Under the pieces are notes generated by a model that did no database searches, was not told the DNA's origin, and saw only the letters and a program-made list of their open reading frames with translations. A program made the translations under genes and the position numbers. Shown here in pieces: positions 46,353 to 57,516 of a DNA stretch of 64,000 nt (its first letter is position 1; every line of letters starts with the position of its first letter). The stretch covers positions 62,001 through 126,000 of the forward strand of contig LLCB01000083.1 in the NCBI GenBank assembly GCA_001414345.1, given 5' to 3'. This DNA comes from Hymenoscyphus infarciens (taxonomy: Eukaryota; Ascomycota; Leotiomycetes; Helotiales; Helotiaceae).

Positions 46353-48308
46353 ATGACCTCCGCTCTTCCCATTACTATAGTTGTGCTTGTACTCGCTTAC
46401 AGCTTCTCCCAATACCAGTCCCTACAAAAAAAAAACCAAGCAGCAAAACAATCAGGCTTCAAATATATCCTCTCTCCGTAAGCCCAAAGAATACAACACA
46501 TATCCCACATATCCACCCACCGTTAAAATCGCGGAGTCTACTTCCAATCAATCCCCTGGCTCATCCTCCAAGAACCACTTCTACCCCTCCTCTCTCTCTT
46601 TCCTGCCTCCTGGACAGAATCATGGCTCCCTCTCTCAATCTTCGCTCGCATCTGGCACGAAGGTTATGAACCATTCCGGAAACTGGGTTCAGATACTGTC
46701 ATGGTGGTTTCAACCAGCGCAAATATCCTCTGGACGTGCGATGCCGATGTGATATCCCAGATCAACAACCGGCGCAATGACTTTAGTAAAGCAGTTGAAG
46801 TGCTCGGAATGCTAAGCATGTAAGTACCCAACTTCTCTCTGGGTAAAAAGGGGTAGATCCTAGAGCTGAGACATTTTTCCTTCTCAAAACATCCATGCTG
46901 GCCTTACACCGTTCTACTCCTTAAACATTCTCAAAGAAGTATACTGACTCCGATATCCTGCAGTTACGGCCCCAACATCACCGCCTCAAAAGGCGAAGAA
47001 CATCGTGTTTATCGGAAAGTCGCTGCCTCTTCATTCAATGACGAAAATCATGAGGAGGTTTGGAGGGGTAGTATTGAGCAAACCGAGCAGATGGCTCGAG
47101 ATTGGACTCGAAATGAAAACCATATTTCGAATTTGAAGGCTGATTCTTCGTAACTTGCGGCGCATGTTATTAGCAATGTTTTCTTTGGTAAACATATGAG
47201 CTGGAAGGAAGAGGAGGATTCGAAACCAGGCCCCAGACATACTTTGATGTATGGGAAGGCCATCACTGCTCTATCTGAACACAATGGTACTATTTTTATG
47301 AAACCGCGGCCTATTCTTAGTAAGGTTACGCTTTTGTAAAGAAGTTCTGGTTGGCTTACTAAGAACATTATAGATAATTCCCCTTTAGGATCTCACAAAC
47401 TCGCTAAAGAAGCTTTTGTCGAGTGGGGAAAATACATGGAAGAAATGCGAGATGACACCTCTCAGCACCTTCACATCAACGAATTGGAAGAAGGTGGAAC
47501 CCTGCTGGAGAACTTTGTAAAAGCCGGCACGCCGTCACTCAATGCCCAAACCCCTGCAATTTCACCCGAAGCGGTTCTCGGCAACATCTTCATCTTCATC
47601 TTTATCCTCGCGGGTCACGAAACGAGTGCCAACGCATTCACAATCGCCGTAACATTACTACCCTGTCGACCAGAGAATCTTACAATCAGACATTGATACC
47701 ACATTTGAAGGACGTGATTCAACAGACTGGTCCTACAAAAAGGATTTTACGAAACTGATGAAAAGCAGAGTTGGAGCACTAATGAAAGAGACCACCCGTC
47801 TTTATTCCGTCCTCCCATTCCTGCCTGAAATCAATAAGGATCATCCTCAAGCACTAAAGATTGGCGTCAAGAATTGTGTACTCCCTACGGGTACATTCAT
47901 CCTCATAAACCTCAGCGCAACCCATCGACATCCAAAATACTACCCCAAACCCCAAACCCCCAACTCAATCGAACACACACTCCCCACTGGCTGATTTCCA
48001 TCCAGACCGTTGGCTCCACAACTACGACGAACAGTCTGAAGACTGGACACCACCGGAAGGAGCATATATCCCCTTCACGGCTGGAAACCGTTCTTGCATG
48101 GGTCAACGGTTCGCAGAAGTGGAATTTTGTGCTGCGATTACGAAGTTGTTTTTTGGAGTACAGTGTGGCGCTTGCTTGTAAGCCTGGAGAAAGCTTTACA
48201 GATGCTTTGAGGAATGCAGAGGAACAGTTGTCGAGTGGGATGGGAATTGAGATGGCGTTGAAGATGACGAGGGCTGTGCCTCTGAAATTGGTGAGGAGAG
48301 GGGAGTAA
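46353..48308 (+). pseudogene. Cytochrome P450 pseudogene with intact heme motif
   Basis: A near full-length fungal P450 is readable. The membrane anchor starts at ATG 46353 (MTSALPITIVVLVLAYSFSQ). Then come YEPFRKLGSDTVMVVSTSAN, YGPNITASKGEEHRVYRKVA after a probable intron near 46819-46963, the I-helix ILAGHETSANAFTIA (about 47607), the ExxR region LMKETTRLYSVLPFLPE (about 47780), and the cysteine-ligand loop FTAGNRSCMGQRFAEVEF (about 48074). It is broken by TAA at about 47151, TAA at about 47337, a one-base shift near 47675, another near 47950-47985 and a stop near 48180. Several independent lesions argue against sequencing error. The substrate is unknown. Confidence 0.85.
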
Positions 48309-48417
48309 GCGTGTTCTGTTTTGCATTGAAAGGCAATCAAGCATATGCTCAGGAACTTTTAAACATTAAGACATTATTTAAGTTATATCTATCTCCCACC
48401 TCCACGTACATTTTTCC

Positions 48418-50328
48418 TCACCCCTCCATCCTCGCAGTAACAAAATCCACAAGATCAAAAAGACTCTTCTTAAACTTCTTCTCCTGCGTCGTACGATTAA
48501 CATACTGCAACCCAAACTGCTGTCCATAATCCCCAAACTCCCAATTATCGGCAAAACTCCAGGCAAGAGCTCCCATAACATTAACACCATCCTCATGAAT
48601 TGCTTTCAAGATCTCCGTCATGAAGCTTAGATAATACTGACTTCTCGGCGAGTCAAATAATTGATCGACAACCTCTTTGTTAGCTTCTCCGTAGACGGGG
48701 AATCCGAATTCGGAGACTAGGACGGGCTTCTTCCATGTGTTGTAGAGGTAGTTTAGGTATGTGCGGAGGTATTTGGGGGTGAGGTAGACGTAGGATTGGG
48801 AGCGGTATCCGATTGCCCAGCCGAAGATGTTGGAGGTTTCTTGCACTACGCAATAGGGGTAGAGAGGCGATGAAGTGTTTGAGGTGCATGCTTGGATCCC
48901 GTCGTCTGGTGGGGATACGACTGTTGCTGTGTATGGATCGATTCCGAGGAAGTCGGATGTATTCCCGATATAAGCGAGATCTGCTGCACTTAGGGGAACA
49001 TAATCTGGAATCGTCATCTTGTATGCTTCTGGGTAATCGATTCCGAGAAAGATGGGGTTGGCGAAGGTTCCTAGTTGGAATTGGTTGAAGTGGTTGGCAG
49101 CATCGACGTGAGAGGAGTTATTCGGGTCCTTGGGAACGCCGAAGTTGTCGTTGAATTTTATACCCAGCTTTCCAGTTCCCTGGACGTCTTCGTGGTAGAA
49201 ATGATATAGCTGAGCATGTGCCTTGATCACATGGTCCACACTCTTGCCATTATCGCAGTACAAGAGTGGTTCATTGAATCTAAGGCAAGTTAGCAAGAAC
49301 TTTGAAACTCATGGAAAAGATGGGACTTACGTGAACCATACAGGAACCCTATCACTGAAATGTGTCAAAAGAATCTTCCCATAATTAACAAAAGCATCCA
49401 CAAACGTCTCATTCTGATACCCCCCATTAACATATCCAATAGTCCCATCACTCTTATAGCTATTCCCCTCCCCAAAGAACTGCAACGGAGTATCAAAATG
49501 AAACATCGTAACCGTAGGAATCATCCCCTTCTCCAAAACAAAATCGATCAAATCGCTATAATGCTGAATCCCCTGCTCATTAACTGGTGTCCCAGGAAGT
49601 GCGAAGGGAAGAATCCTCGTCCATGCAATCGAAAAACTATAATACTTAACACCTATAGAAGCCAATCTCTCGATATCCTGCTTATACAGATAGTAATTCT
49701 CATTCGTAACCTGGTTATTACTCTTGTTATCCCCATTTCCAGCAAGGACCTCCATCAAACTCGGCGATTTCCCTTCTTCAAAGACAGCACCCTCAATTTG
49801 AGATGCGGAACCGGCGACACCGAAGATGAAATTTTCAGGGAAGGTGTAGCAATCTGTTGGGCCGAAGTAATCCGCTGGGGGAAGAACGAGTTCGCTTGTG
49901 GGAAGTGGTGTTGGACTGACGGTTGTACTGTAAAGTGCTTTGCCAGTGAAATTCGTGATGTTTGCTGCTTCCCAGAGACGAGTCCAGGCTACTTCATCGT
50001 AGGGATTGGAAGAACCCGTTGCTTGGGCAGTGGAGTTTGGATTCCAGCTTCCCCATGTTGTGGTTGAGAGATTGGGGACCAGTGTACTTAATGCTGAATA
50101 TGGTGGTGCATAAGTATGTGTCGTTGTTGGAGCTGGTCTTGAAGTCGCTATGCGATACGTCTCTGTCTGGGTGAAAGAAAATGGTGTAAATGTATATGTT
50201 GGCTCTTTGTAGGAAACAGTACAAGTTGTGCGTGGTGTTGGTCCATCGGCTGAGATATACACCTGCTGAGCGACAGCACCCGAAGCGAGTGCTCCAAAGA
50301 GGGAGACCAAAGTACTTTTGTGTAACAT
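48418..50328 (-). CDS. Secreted GH1 beta-glucosidase
   Basis: Two exons (50328-49331 and 49279-48418) joined across a 51-bp GT-AG intron give 619 residues. A signal peptide (MLHKSTLVSLFGALASGAVA) is followed by a Ser/Thr-rich region to about residue 165. The GH1 barrel starts at FPENFIFGVAGSASQIEGA. The acid/base motif TFNEP (residues 333-337) is created exactly at the splice junction, and the nucleophile motif VSEFGFPVYG lies near residue 520. WSFADNWEFGDYGQQFGL near the end fits the aglycone/saccharide site of GH1. It hydrolyses beta-glucosides outside the cell; several NxS/T sites are available for glycosylation. It ends 110 bp from the 3' end of the convergent P450 pseudogene. Confidence 0.93.
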
Positions 50329-50382
50329 TTTGTTGATGTGATCGAATGCTGAAACTCAAACAATAAAGTACAACAATGGCGA

Positions 50383-50390
50383 TTTATATA
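50383..50390 (-). promoter_or_regulatory. TATA-like box of the beta-glucosidase gene
   Basis: TATATAAA on the minus strand about 55 bp upstream of the ATG. The distance allows a short leader. Confidence 0.45.
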
Positions 50391-51050
50391 TCAGCCGATC
50401 TGCGGTCTTCGCACCATTTTCACAAAAAACCAACCTACTAGAGTACAGTCGACCGAAAAGAAGGGCCGTTAAGCTCAATATTAGGGCCCAGCTTACCGCT
50501 CATTTCTTGCTAAGTGTTCCTGGGCATGTACGTCGACGGCTACCATGATGCAGACAATGGTCGAATCGTAGACGAAGAGTTCCTAACGTTTGTCACGACA
50601 CGGGAACTCTTCCGAAGATTACTTCATTTCCCCATTGTTCCCCAGCGTTCCCCAGCGTTCCCCCGCATCCCCCCTCGTTGTAACCTGGAAAAACGCGGGG
50701 CAAGTGGGGCTTGTTGCAGTGGACGGTAGAAAATCACCTTATAAGAGTTGCCGAGAGTGGGATCTGAAGAGCTACGACAGGCCTGAAGTGGACGGGACCT
50801 CAGCCCATTCCTTTCAGAAAGAAAGAAAAACTGGAAAAGAGAACAGGTTTGTAGGTAAGTAATTTAAAATACTTTGGTGTATGTAACGTTGTAGAAACGC
50901 ATTCTGCTTGCCATGTAGTTGTGCAAAGTAAAGTAATGAAAACATGGAACCTTTTACCATATCCGTTAACAACTTACAAAGTCAAATCTTCGAGTTAAAT
51001 CAAGTTACGGAAAATATAAGAGCAAGTGGATGGTGAGTTAGGTTTCATTA
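50391..51050. other. Intergenic, upstream of beta-glucosidase
   Basis: No supported gene. Holds a short triplicated CCCAGCGTTC-type run at about 50630-50665. Confidence 0.5.
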
Positions 51051-51582
51051 CAGTGAGTTGCGAGTTAAGCTTGAATTTGCCCACTTTTTTTGTAATCCGA
51101 GCTTTTTTTTTTTCAAAGCTTTCTCCCTCTTTTCTTTAGAAGATAGAAAAGAAAAGTACTCTAAAAGAGACGAGGCCTAGCTAGAAAGAAGCGCTATATC
51201 TAATTATCTCTCTTCTTTTTTACTTATTACTTTAAAGTAAGTATAACAAATATAAACTAAAAAATAGATAATTCTTAAAAAAAAGACCCCTTTTTTTAAA
51301 AAAATTTCACTAACCCTGTAAGGTCGACAAGGTCGATAAGGTACGCTAAGACCTTATAAAAATTAAGACAGATATAAAATTGTCTATTTTTGTTATATAA
51401 AGTTTATAGAGTAATAGAGGACATATAGAGCTCTCATTTTCTGTTATCTAGAGTATACTAACATATGTTATTATTAATAAATAGGTAAAAGAGTACCTAA
51501 AAAGAGGGGAAATCAAGGAATTTTTCCAAAAGCTCGGATTACAAAAAAGTAGGCAAATTCAAGCTTAACTCGCAACTCACTG
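51051..51582. mobile_element. MITE copy 2 with long terminal inverted repeats and TA target duplication
   Basis: 532 bp flanked by TA (51049-51050 and 51583-51584). The ends are inverted repeats of about 57 bp starting CAGTGAGTTGCGAGTTAAGC, with one or two mismatches, including TTTTTGTAATCCGAGCTTTT. The interior is AT-rich with no ORF. TA duplication and CAGT ends fit a non-autonomous Tc1/mariner-type element. This is the best preserved copy. Confidence 0.88.
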
Positions 51583-52317
51583 TATACTAGACCTCTGTCA
51601 GAACTCAAATCTACCGAAGCTCCACAATTGAACACACAATCAACTCCCGTTCCTAGTCATTGACGTTGGGTCGTTGACATTGTCGGAATCTAATTTGAAT
51701 GGAACAGCCTGAATAACATCAAGTAAACTGCTTCTATCAGATATGAGTTTTAGATAATTGGCTTCAAAGTGAGTAAGCTGATCTGGCATAAAACTTCGCA
51801 GATCCGACCCGGGGTCTTATTAGAGTCTGATGAAGAATTCGTTTGAATCAACAACCCAATTTTCAAAGCTTTTCCACGTAATAGTTCTTCAAAATACTCT
51901 TTTTGGCGAACTTTAAACGAGGCAGCAAAGGCACTCCCCGGCCCTTGAAAATAACCTACCATGCTTATTAAGAACCAATGGTTACATCCTCCTTTTATAG
52001 CACACTTATTGCAAAGCTTGCTTCGCCTGGTAAAAAACCAAAAATTGTCTTGGTAACTGCTCAACAACAGCACAATTAACACTAGAAATGCAAATAGCAA
52101 TGGGCGTCGGCTCTCTTTTTGACGATTTCCAACATACGCATCCCAACACTCCTTCACTACAAATGATTCACTACTACAAGCTCAATAACGCACTCTCACC
52201 ATTAGATTCTCAGATATTATTACCCTTTATTGACTACAAAAACTACGCAACTCCGTTTCCAAATATCAACATGTCCTTGAGTTGGCTTTCTATCATTGCT
52301 TACTACTTTAAACACTA
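51583..52317. other. Intergenic region between MITE copy 2 and the RING pseudogene
   Basis: No supported gene. An open frame on the minus strand (51750-52157) contains a hydrophobic span but lacks an ATG and family features. Confidence 0.45.
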
Positions 52318-53384
52318 TCACAACGCCAACAAGCAATCAGTCCTCCGAACCAAAGCCACACGAAACCTTCGAACACATACTCCAAACCACCTATGACTCT
52401 TCCCCTTCCCAGCGCACTCCTCGCCCTCCCCATCCCTCTCAACTTTCAAGTTCCCCAACCACTCCCAAGTACTCTCTCTCCTCTGCTCCCTCAAAAGCTC
52501 ATCCACCAATCTCAGATGCTCCCTCGAGAACCGAGCCCGACATTGCGGACAACCATACCTCCCCTCAAACCTTTTCTATGGCACCTCCCCCTTAATAGCC
52601 GTATTCCTCGCATTCCCTCCATGTTTCCCCGCGGGAACCCCCGTAACCCAAAGATGAATACACCGAACCCCAAAGATATGTCCACAAGGCGTCATCACCG
52701 GACGCTCCAAGCCCCTCCGCCTCCCCATTTTCTCCATGCAAATAGCGCGGTGCTTCTGCTCCTCGCTTAACGAAGACAGACGACCAGGCGAGATCGAGAA
52801 GAATGGTGGAATATCTGTTCCTGGGACTCGATGGGGAGAGTTTTCAGGTCTGGAAAGACGTTCTTCGTGGTCTTGAATTATGTTACAAAGGTCTATCCCG
52901 CTTAGTTTCCGAAATTGATTGAGGAGATCTTTTTGATAGCGATCTTGTATTCGCGAGCTTGTAATATTTCCCGAGAATTCAGGGAAGACAGGTTTGTGGA
53001 GGTGTCTGTGTGGGTTTGTATTAATACCGCTTCTAAAGCTCCCAAAGCTCTGCGTAAGAGTTCGAAATCGGCGTTTGAGGAAACCCGATATTGAGATGCT
53101 GGAATGAAAAGTTTGTTGAATTTCGAGGAGAGGAGAACGAGGGGCTCAGCTACGACGATATCTTAGCATATGGTACGAGGGGTGAAGTAGGCTCTTTGTA
53201 AGACCACGATACACTTTTAGCAGCGGTTTTAGAGGAGGATTGTTCGATTTTTAGGTCTAGACTTTAGGCATTAGGTGGTGATTTTTTAGAAGTGGGTAGG
53301 GCGGAAGGAGGCTGCGCAGTCTAGGACTGTGTATTGGGTATGTCCTGCGCAAGTGGTGCAGCGGATTACGTAGGTGTGACACAT
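52318..53384 (-). pseudogene. Broken RING-finger gene, likely paralogue of the gene at 1294
   Basis: ATG at 53384 opens MCHTYVIRCTTCAGHTQYTV, closely like the start of the intact RING protein (MCRKYILRCGTC). It stops at about 53288. After a gap, one frame reads FELLRRALGALEAVL...AREYKIAIKKISSINFGN. A second frame then reads SSLSEEQKHRAICMEKMG, followed by TPCGHIFGVRCIHLWVTGV and, past an in-frame TAG near 52585, YGCPQCRARFSREHLRLVDE. So there is a stop, a frame change and a second stop. The first CxxC of the RING seems reduced to a single Cys. A real gene with unusual introns cannot be fully excluded, but no GT-AG set I tried repairs it. Confidence 0.7.
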
Positions 53385-53569
53385 GTGTTTCTGTATGAAG
53401 AAGTCTTGATTGATGGTTGTGGAGAAGAATTGGCTGAAGGATTTCTTGGGTACTTTTCCCCCCAAGTCCAACTTACTCTTTATGAAGTAAAAGGTGTCAA
53501 GAGCTTGGAAAAAGTTTTTTCTGTTGAGTTGAATGTCTCGGATGCCTGGAATTATCTATTGCTTTGATG

Positions 53570-54061
53570 TAGTGAGTTACGAGTTAAGCTTCCCTTTTAA
53601 CAATATTTTATAAACCGTGCGTTTTTCTTCCTAGGGTTTTTTCCTAATTTATTTTAGAAAACAGAAAACTAAAGTACTCTTTATAATACAAGACCTAGCT
53701 AGAAAGAACTGCTTCATCTTCTTATATATCCTCTCTATTTATTACTATATCTAAGTAATTATAATAAGAATAAACTTAATTCTTAGATAACCCTCTTTTT
53801 ATAAGAAAAATTCTCACACCCCTATCATTCTACTAAGACCTTATAAAAATTTAAACATATATAAAAGTATCTATTTTCTTCCTAAAAAGTTTATAGAGTA
53901 AGAAAGGGGGTATAGAGCTCTTATTAGCTGTTCTTAAGGATATAATAATATATAGTATTATTAAGTAAAGAGGGATAGAGTATCTAGAAGATAAGAAATT
54001 TTCTAAAAACGCACGGTTTATAAAATATCGTCAAAACGCAAGCTTAACTCGTAACTCACTG
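53570..54061. mobile_element. MITE copy 3
   Basis: 492 bp. Left end TAGTGAGTTACGAGTTAAGC; right end is the inverted CAGTGAGTTACGAGTTAAGC, with the inner part of the repeat (ATATTTTATAAACCGTGCGT) also inverted at the two ends. TA follows the right end. The left flank reads TG, perhaps a mutated TA. The interior resembles MITE copy 1. Confidence 0.82.
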
Positions 54062-54852
54062 TAGGTGCCCATATTAAGTCGTAAAAATATAATTCTTTTT
54101 CTTTTGCAATGATTCCTGAGACTTTCTTCAAGAAGTCCACGAAGTGTAAGAGACTTCAATAGAGCGGTTATATGTAGGAAGATACTTTCTGAGGCTTGGG
54201 TGCGGCTAGTGCCCCATCTCGGTTTCTTTTTTGAGGCCATCCTTCCATTTTCATACCCAGCAGATACGCTCGAGCTAAGTACAATGAGAGCAATGGGCGT
54301 AGTGCATTAAGATGAGTTGGCTTTAGCTAAACCGAGAAAGAAGTTGTTCAGTTACTTGCAAGTGATGCGGGATGTTGGTATAGAACAACGTGAATCTTGA
54401 CCTCGGGACTTTATGAGGAGTTCCAAGAATATGAAAACAGCATGTATATGAGAGCATCTAGTCCTTTTCTAAAATAGTTCGTTTCCCTTTCAGATGTCAA
54501 AGGGTCTAATGCGAACAAGAATAATTTCGAATCTGAATAAATTATACCTAGATATACCTCCTTTCCTTTCTTAGAATCCAAGTAGTAACACAGCGGAATC
54601 AGAGGGTGCTGGAATTCGCAAGTAACCTAGAGTCTTAGTCCAAATGGTGGTTAAACAGCACTCGTGAGACCACTCTTATCTACATGCTTCTGTTTGTGAG
54701 TATAAAGAAAAGAAAGAGAGGGAAAGGAGCGAGCCAGAACGCCGATCACCAACTCAGACTTAAGTAAGAAGACTCACTGACAATTTCACCTGATCTCACA
54801 TAAAACAAACCCCTTAACAAAATCCTCAATTTCTATAAACAACTCCCCCCTC
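54062..54852. other. Intergenic region
   Basis: A 60-codon minus-strand frame from 54240 (MASKKKPRWGTSRTQ) is cut off by the right end of MITE copy 3; too short to call a gene. Nothing else is supported. Confidence 0.45.
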
Positions 54853-55717
54853 TCAAAAAGGCTTCCCATCCCCCCCTCCCCTCCCCTGTTCCCTCCTCTC
54901 CTTCTCCCTCCGATACTCCTCGGGATCAAAATCACTATCAGAAGCACTCCCAACATCCTCCTCCTCCCCACCACTCGCCAAATCCCCCTCATCAACAATA
55001 AAATCACCATCGTTCATACCCACCTCGACCGCATCCTGCAACACCCGTTTACTCTCCACATCACTAGGATCACACAGTTGACTAGGTGTGAGACCGCCTT
55101 TATTACGTATGCGTGCGTCGGAGCCCGCTTCTAACATCATGGTTAGGAGGGAGGATGCGAATTCCGAGTTGTGTGCGGAGAGGGGGTGGGGGAGGGAATT
55201 GATGTAGCGGATTGCGGAGTGAAGGGGGGTGTCGCCTTCGCGGGTGGAGATGGGGTCGCATTCGAAGCCGTCTTGGTCCAGGAGGATGTCTATTACTTCA
55301 TCTGTTTTGTTTTGTATTAGAACAATGCTTTTTGGGGGATTTTGGGAAGGGGTGGGTTGGAGAGGGACAACGAACAGTTTCCTCTTGATGCTGCTTCGTG
55401 GTATAAATGGTTTCCCAATACGGTTTTGGTATCGTTCAATAGGAGGGCCGCTTTCTCTTCGGAACCGACATTGGCTATTATTTCTTGGAGAAGTTCGGTA
55501 TTGTTTCCACGGCAGGCAGCGATTAATTGTTCGGATGGTGAGGCACCCTATATGAATATATCAGCACAAATTCTTAAGCAGAAACCCCATCAGAAACTCC
55601 ACGAGTGGACCTGTGAATAGGAGGGCACATTGGTACTCCGGGGATCTAGGGGTAATCTTTATTACGTACCTCAACATCCTCCTCTGCCTCTCTGCCCTTG
55701 TCTCGGGGATCTGCCAT
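54853..55717 (-). CDS. YAR1: Ankyrin-repeat protein, YAR1-like ribosome-assembly chaperone
   Basis: Three exons (55717-55670, 55547-55376, 55301-54853) with GT-AG introns (122 and 74 bp) encode 222 residues. Ankyrin repeats are visible: SEQLIAACRGNNTELLQEII, GNHLYHEAASRGNYEVIDIL and REGDTPLHSAIRYIN...LLTMMLEAGSDARIRNKGGLTP. The C-terminus is acidic then basic (EEEDVGSASDSDFDPEEYRR). Length, repeat number and the DQDGFECDP wording match YAR1, which in yeast shields ribosomal protein Rps3 and supports 40S assembly. The first exon (16 codons) is assigned because its splice restores frame and gives an ATG. It is divergent from RPC11, with 537 bp between the starts. Confidence 0.85.
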
Positions 55718-56254
55718 CTTACAATCCAGCACCTTCTCCTTCTAGTTTTCTTATAAAATGGGTTCGAGATCAGAGTATGGAGGTGTATGAGTTGTATGCT
55801 GTCTACGAATCGTACATGTCAGCCCTCTGTCAACAGTACTATTTACGGAGATCATGGTGGGGTAACTCACCAACTTCTCGAGGATATTCTTGGTGTTTGA
55901 GAAAGTGAATTTGGCAGGGACAAGTTTAGCAGAGAAATGCAGACGTGTCTTCAAGTCCGGACGGAAGGTTGTCTGTTGTTGAGGTTGTGAATGGGTTCAG
56001 GAGGTTATGGGATTCAAGCGCTTTCATCTGTTTGATACTCGCACTTGGTGGGCGCTTCAGCCTTCACTTCGGAGATGGCCAATCGTGGCTTAGCGCCATG
56101 CGAGCACTCTTATAGCCGACAAGGCTAGCTAATTTTTGATGGAGGGGAAGGCTCGACTCACAGCTCTCGAAATTATTTTGAACGCGATTGCCCTGAGAAC
56201 TCCGCAAATACAACACAACTTCAATCACACCAATCTCATATAAACACAACCAAG
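55718..56254. promoter_or_regulatory. Divergent promoter region between the YAR1-like gene and RPC11
   Basis: The two genes are transcribed away from each other from this 537-bp region. No clear TATA box or binding site stands out. Confidence 0.45.
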
Positions 56255-56742
56255 ATGCTACTCTGTAAGTATAAACCTCCACAACGCCCCCGAAATCTCT
56301 ACAAAGACCCAAACTAATACCCCTCCCAAGTCTGCCCTTCCTGCTCCAACGTCCTCTCCGTCTCCAAAGTCCCCGACGACTCCTCCACTCCCGAAGACAC
56401 GGGCAAAAACCGACTAGAATGCAAAACCTGTCCTTACCAATACGTCATAAAAAACAAAGGCTTCTACGAACGCAAAGAATACAAATTTGTCGAGAAAGAT
56501 GATGTCTTTGGTGGAGCGGCTCAATTCGACAAGGCGGATAAGACGAAAGTCCAGTGCCCGAAGGAGGGTTGTAATGGCGAGGAGGCGGCGTACTATTCTG
56601 TGCAGATCAGGAGTGCTGATGAGCCTATGACAAATTTTTATAGGGTGAGCAACTTTAAACTGATTTTTGGGAGGGAGGCGTGTAGGATGAGATGCTGACT
56701 TTTGGGTAGTGTATGACTTGCTCTAATCGATGGAGAGATTAG
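56255..56742 (+). CDS. RPC11: RNA polymerase III subunit RPC11 (C11, TFIIS-like)
   Basis: Three exons: 56255-56264 (10 nt), 56331-56644 and 56710-56742. Introns are 66 and 65 bp, GT-AG, giving 118 residues. The first junction restores MLLFCPSCSNVL. The N-terminal zinc ribbon uses CPSC and CKTC; the C-terminal TFIIS-like ribbon uses CPKEGC and CMTC. The invariant acidic loop QIRSADEPMTNFYRC is complete. RPC11 gives Pol III its RNA-cleavage activity and is needed for termination and reinitiation on tRNA and 5S genes. The 10-nt first exon explains why a simple ORF scan misses the gene. Confidence 0.95.
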
Positions 56743-57077
56743 TTTGTTTGGCGCTGGGGGTTTGAGAGGATGTCCAGAAGATAGCATTGAGCTAGGAACG
56801 ACTAGAAGGGACACGGGACGGGCTTTAGAAGAAAGTCTTTAATTTTCTTGCGATTTAGCGTGGCGTACCGGGGAAAAGATGTCTGGATTTTGGATTCCTG
56901 GCAAGAGATATTCTGGTGTAGTTGCATTTGCTGCCAATAATGCCCCCAAATTTTCATCTTGCGATCCCTCAGCTGTGTAAATGCTTCCCTAGAATCCCAT
57001 AACGATCCAACCCCCTAAATCAAAACGCCTTTTCCCAAACCTAATAAACTCCACCTCCCATCCGTCCCATCTCACAC
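56743..57077. other. Short convergent intergenic region between RPC11 and MED31
   Basis: 335 bp shared by the two 3' ends. Nothing else is seen. Confidence 0.5.
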
Positions 57078-57516
57078 TCAACTAGCAGCAGGCCACTCCC
57101 CCGCTCCTCTAATCTCCCCCTCCATCAACCGCCCAACAACGCTAGGATCAATAATATCCCTCCTAAACCTCTCTCTCTGCAAAAGCTCCAAATTCTTCAG
57201 CGTCGGCCCTGGATAAGTCAAATACTTGGTGTACGGCGGGAGAGACCAGTATTGTAGGTATTCGAGGTATGCGACGAAGGCTGGGTTTTCGAGGTATTTT
57301 AGGGTTGCGAGGTGGTTGAGATAGAGGGGCGAGGCTAGGGACTGGACGAACTGAGATGGTTAGCGGGGAAGGAGCATGGTGAGGGCAGAAGGAAGAAGGG
57401 AACTAGGGAGAGAGAGGGGAAGACAGGGGATTTACTTCAAGTTCAATTTCGAACCTCGTGAAGCCTCCAAACTTTGGTTCTTCGGGGATGGGAGGGGGTG
57501 TTTGTGTTGTTGCCAT
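57078..57516 (-). CDS. MED31: Mediator complex subunit 31
   Basis: Two exons (57516-57436 and 57350-57078) joined across an 85-bp GT-AG intron give 117 residues. The Soh1/MED31 core reads RFEIELE/FVQSLASPLYLNHLA, then YLEYLQYWSLPPYTKYLTYP, then LELLQRERFRRDI. This is the conserved family block at the expected length. MED31 lies in the Mediator middle module, which links activators to RNA polymerase II. The start is the only ATG upstream that keeps the frame (MATTQTPPPIPEEPKFGGF). Confidence 0.94.

Noticed and set aside
51750..52157. Open frame with a hydrophobic span on the minus strand
   Set aside because: It begins at a GTG with no upstream ATG, and no family features are visible.
54031..54240. 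Minus-strand ORF starting MASKKKPRW
   Set aside because: Its last codons are the terminus of MITE copy 3, and only about 60 codons precede the MITE. Too little to call a gene disrupted by the insertion.
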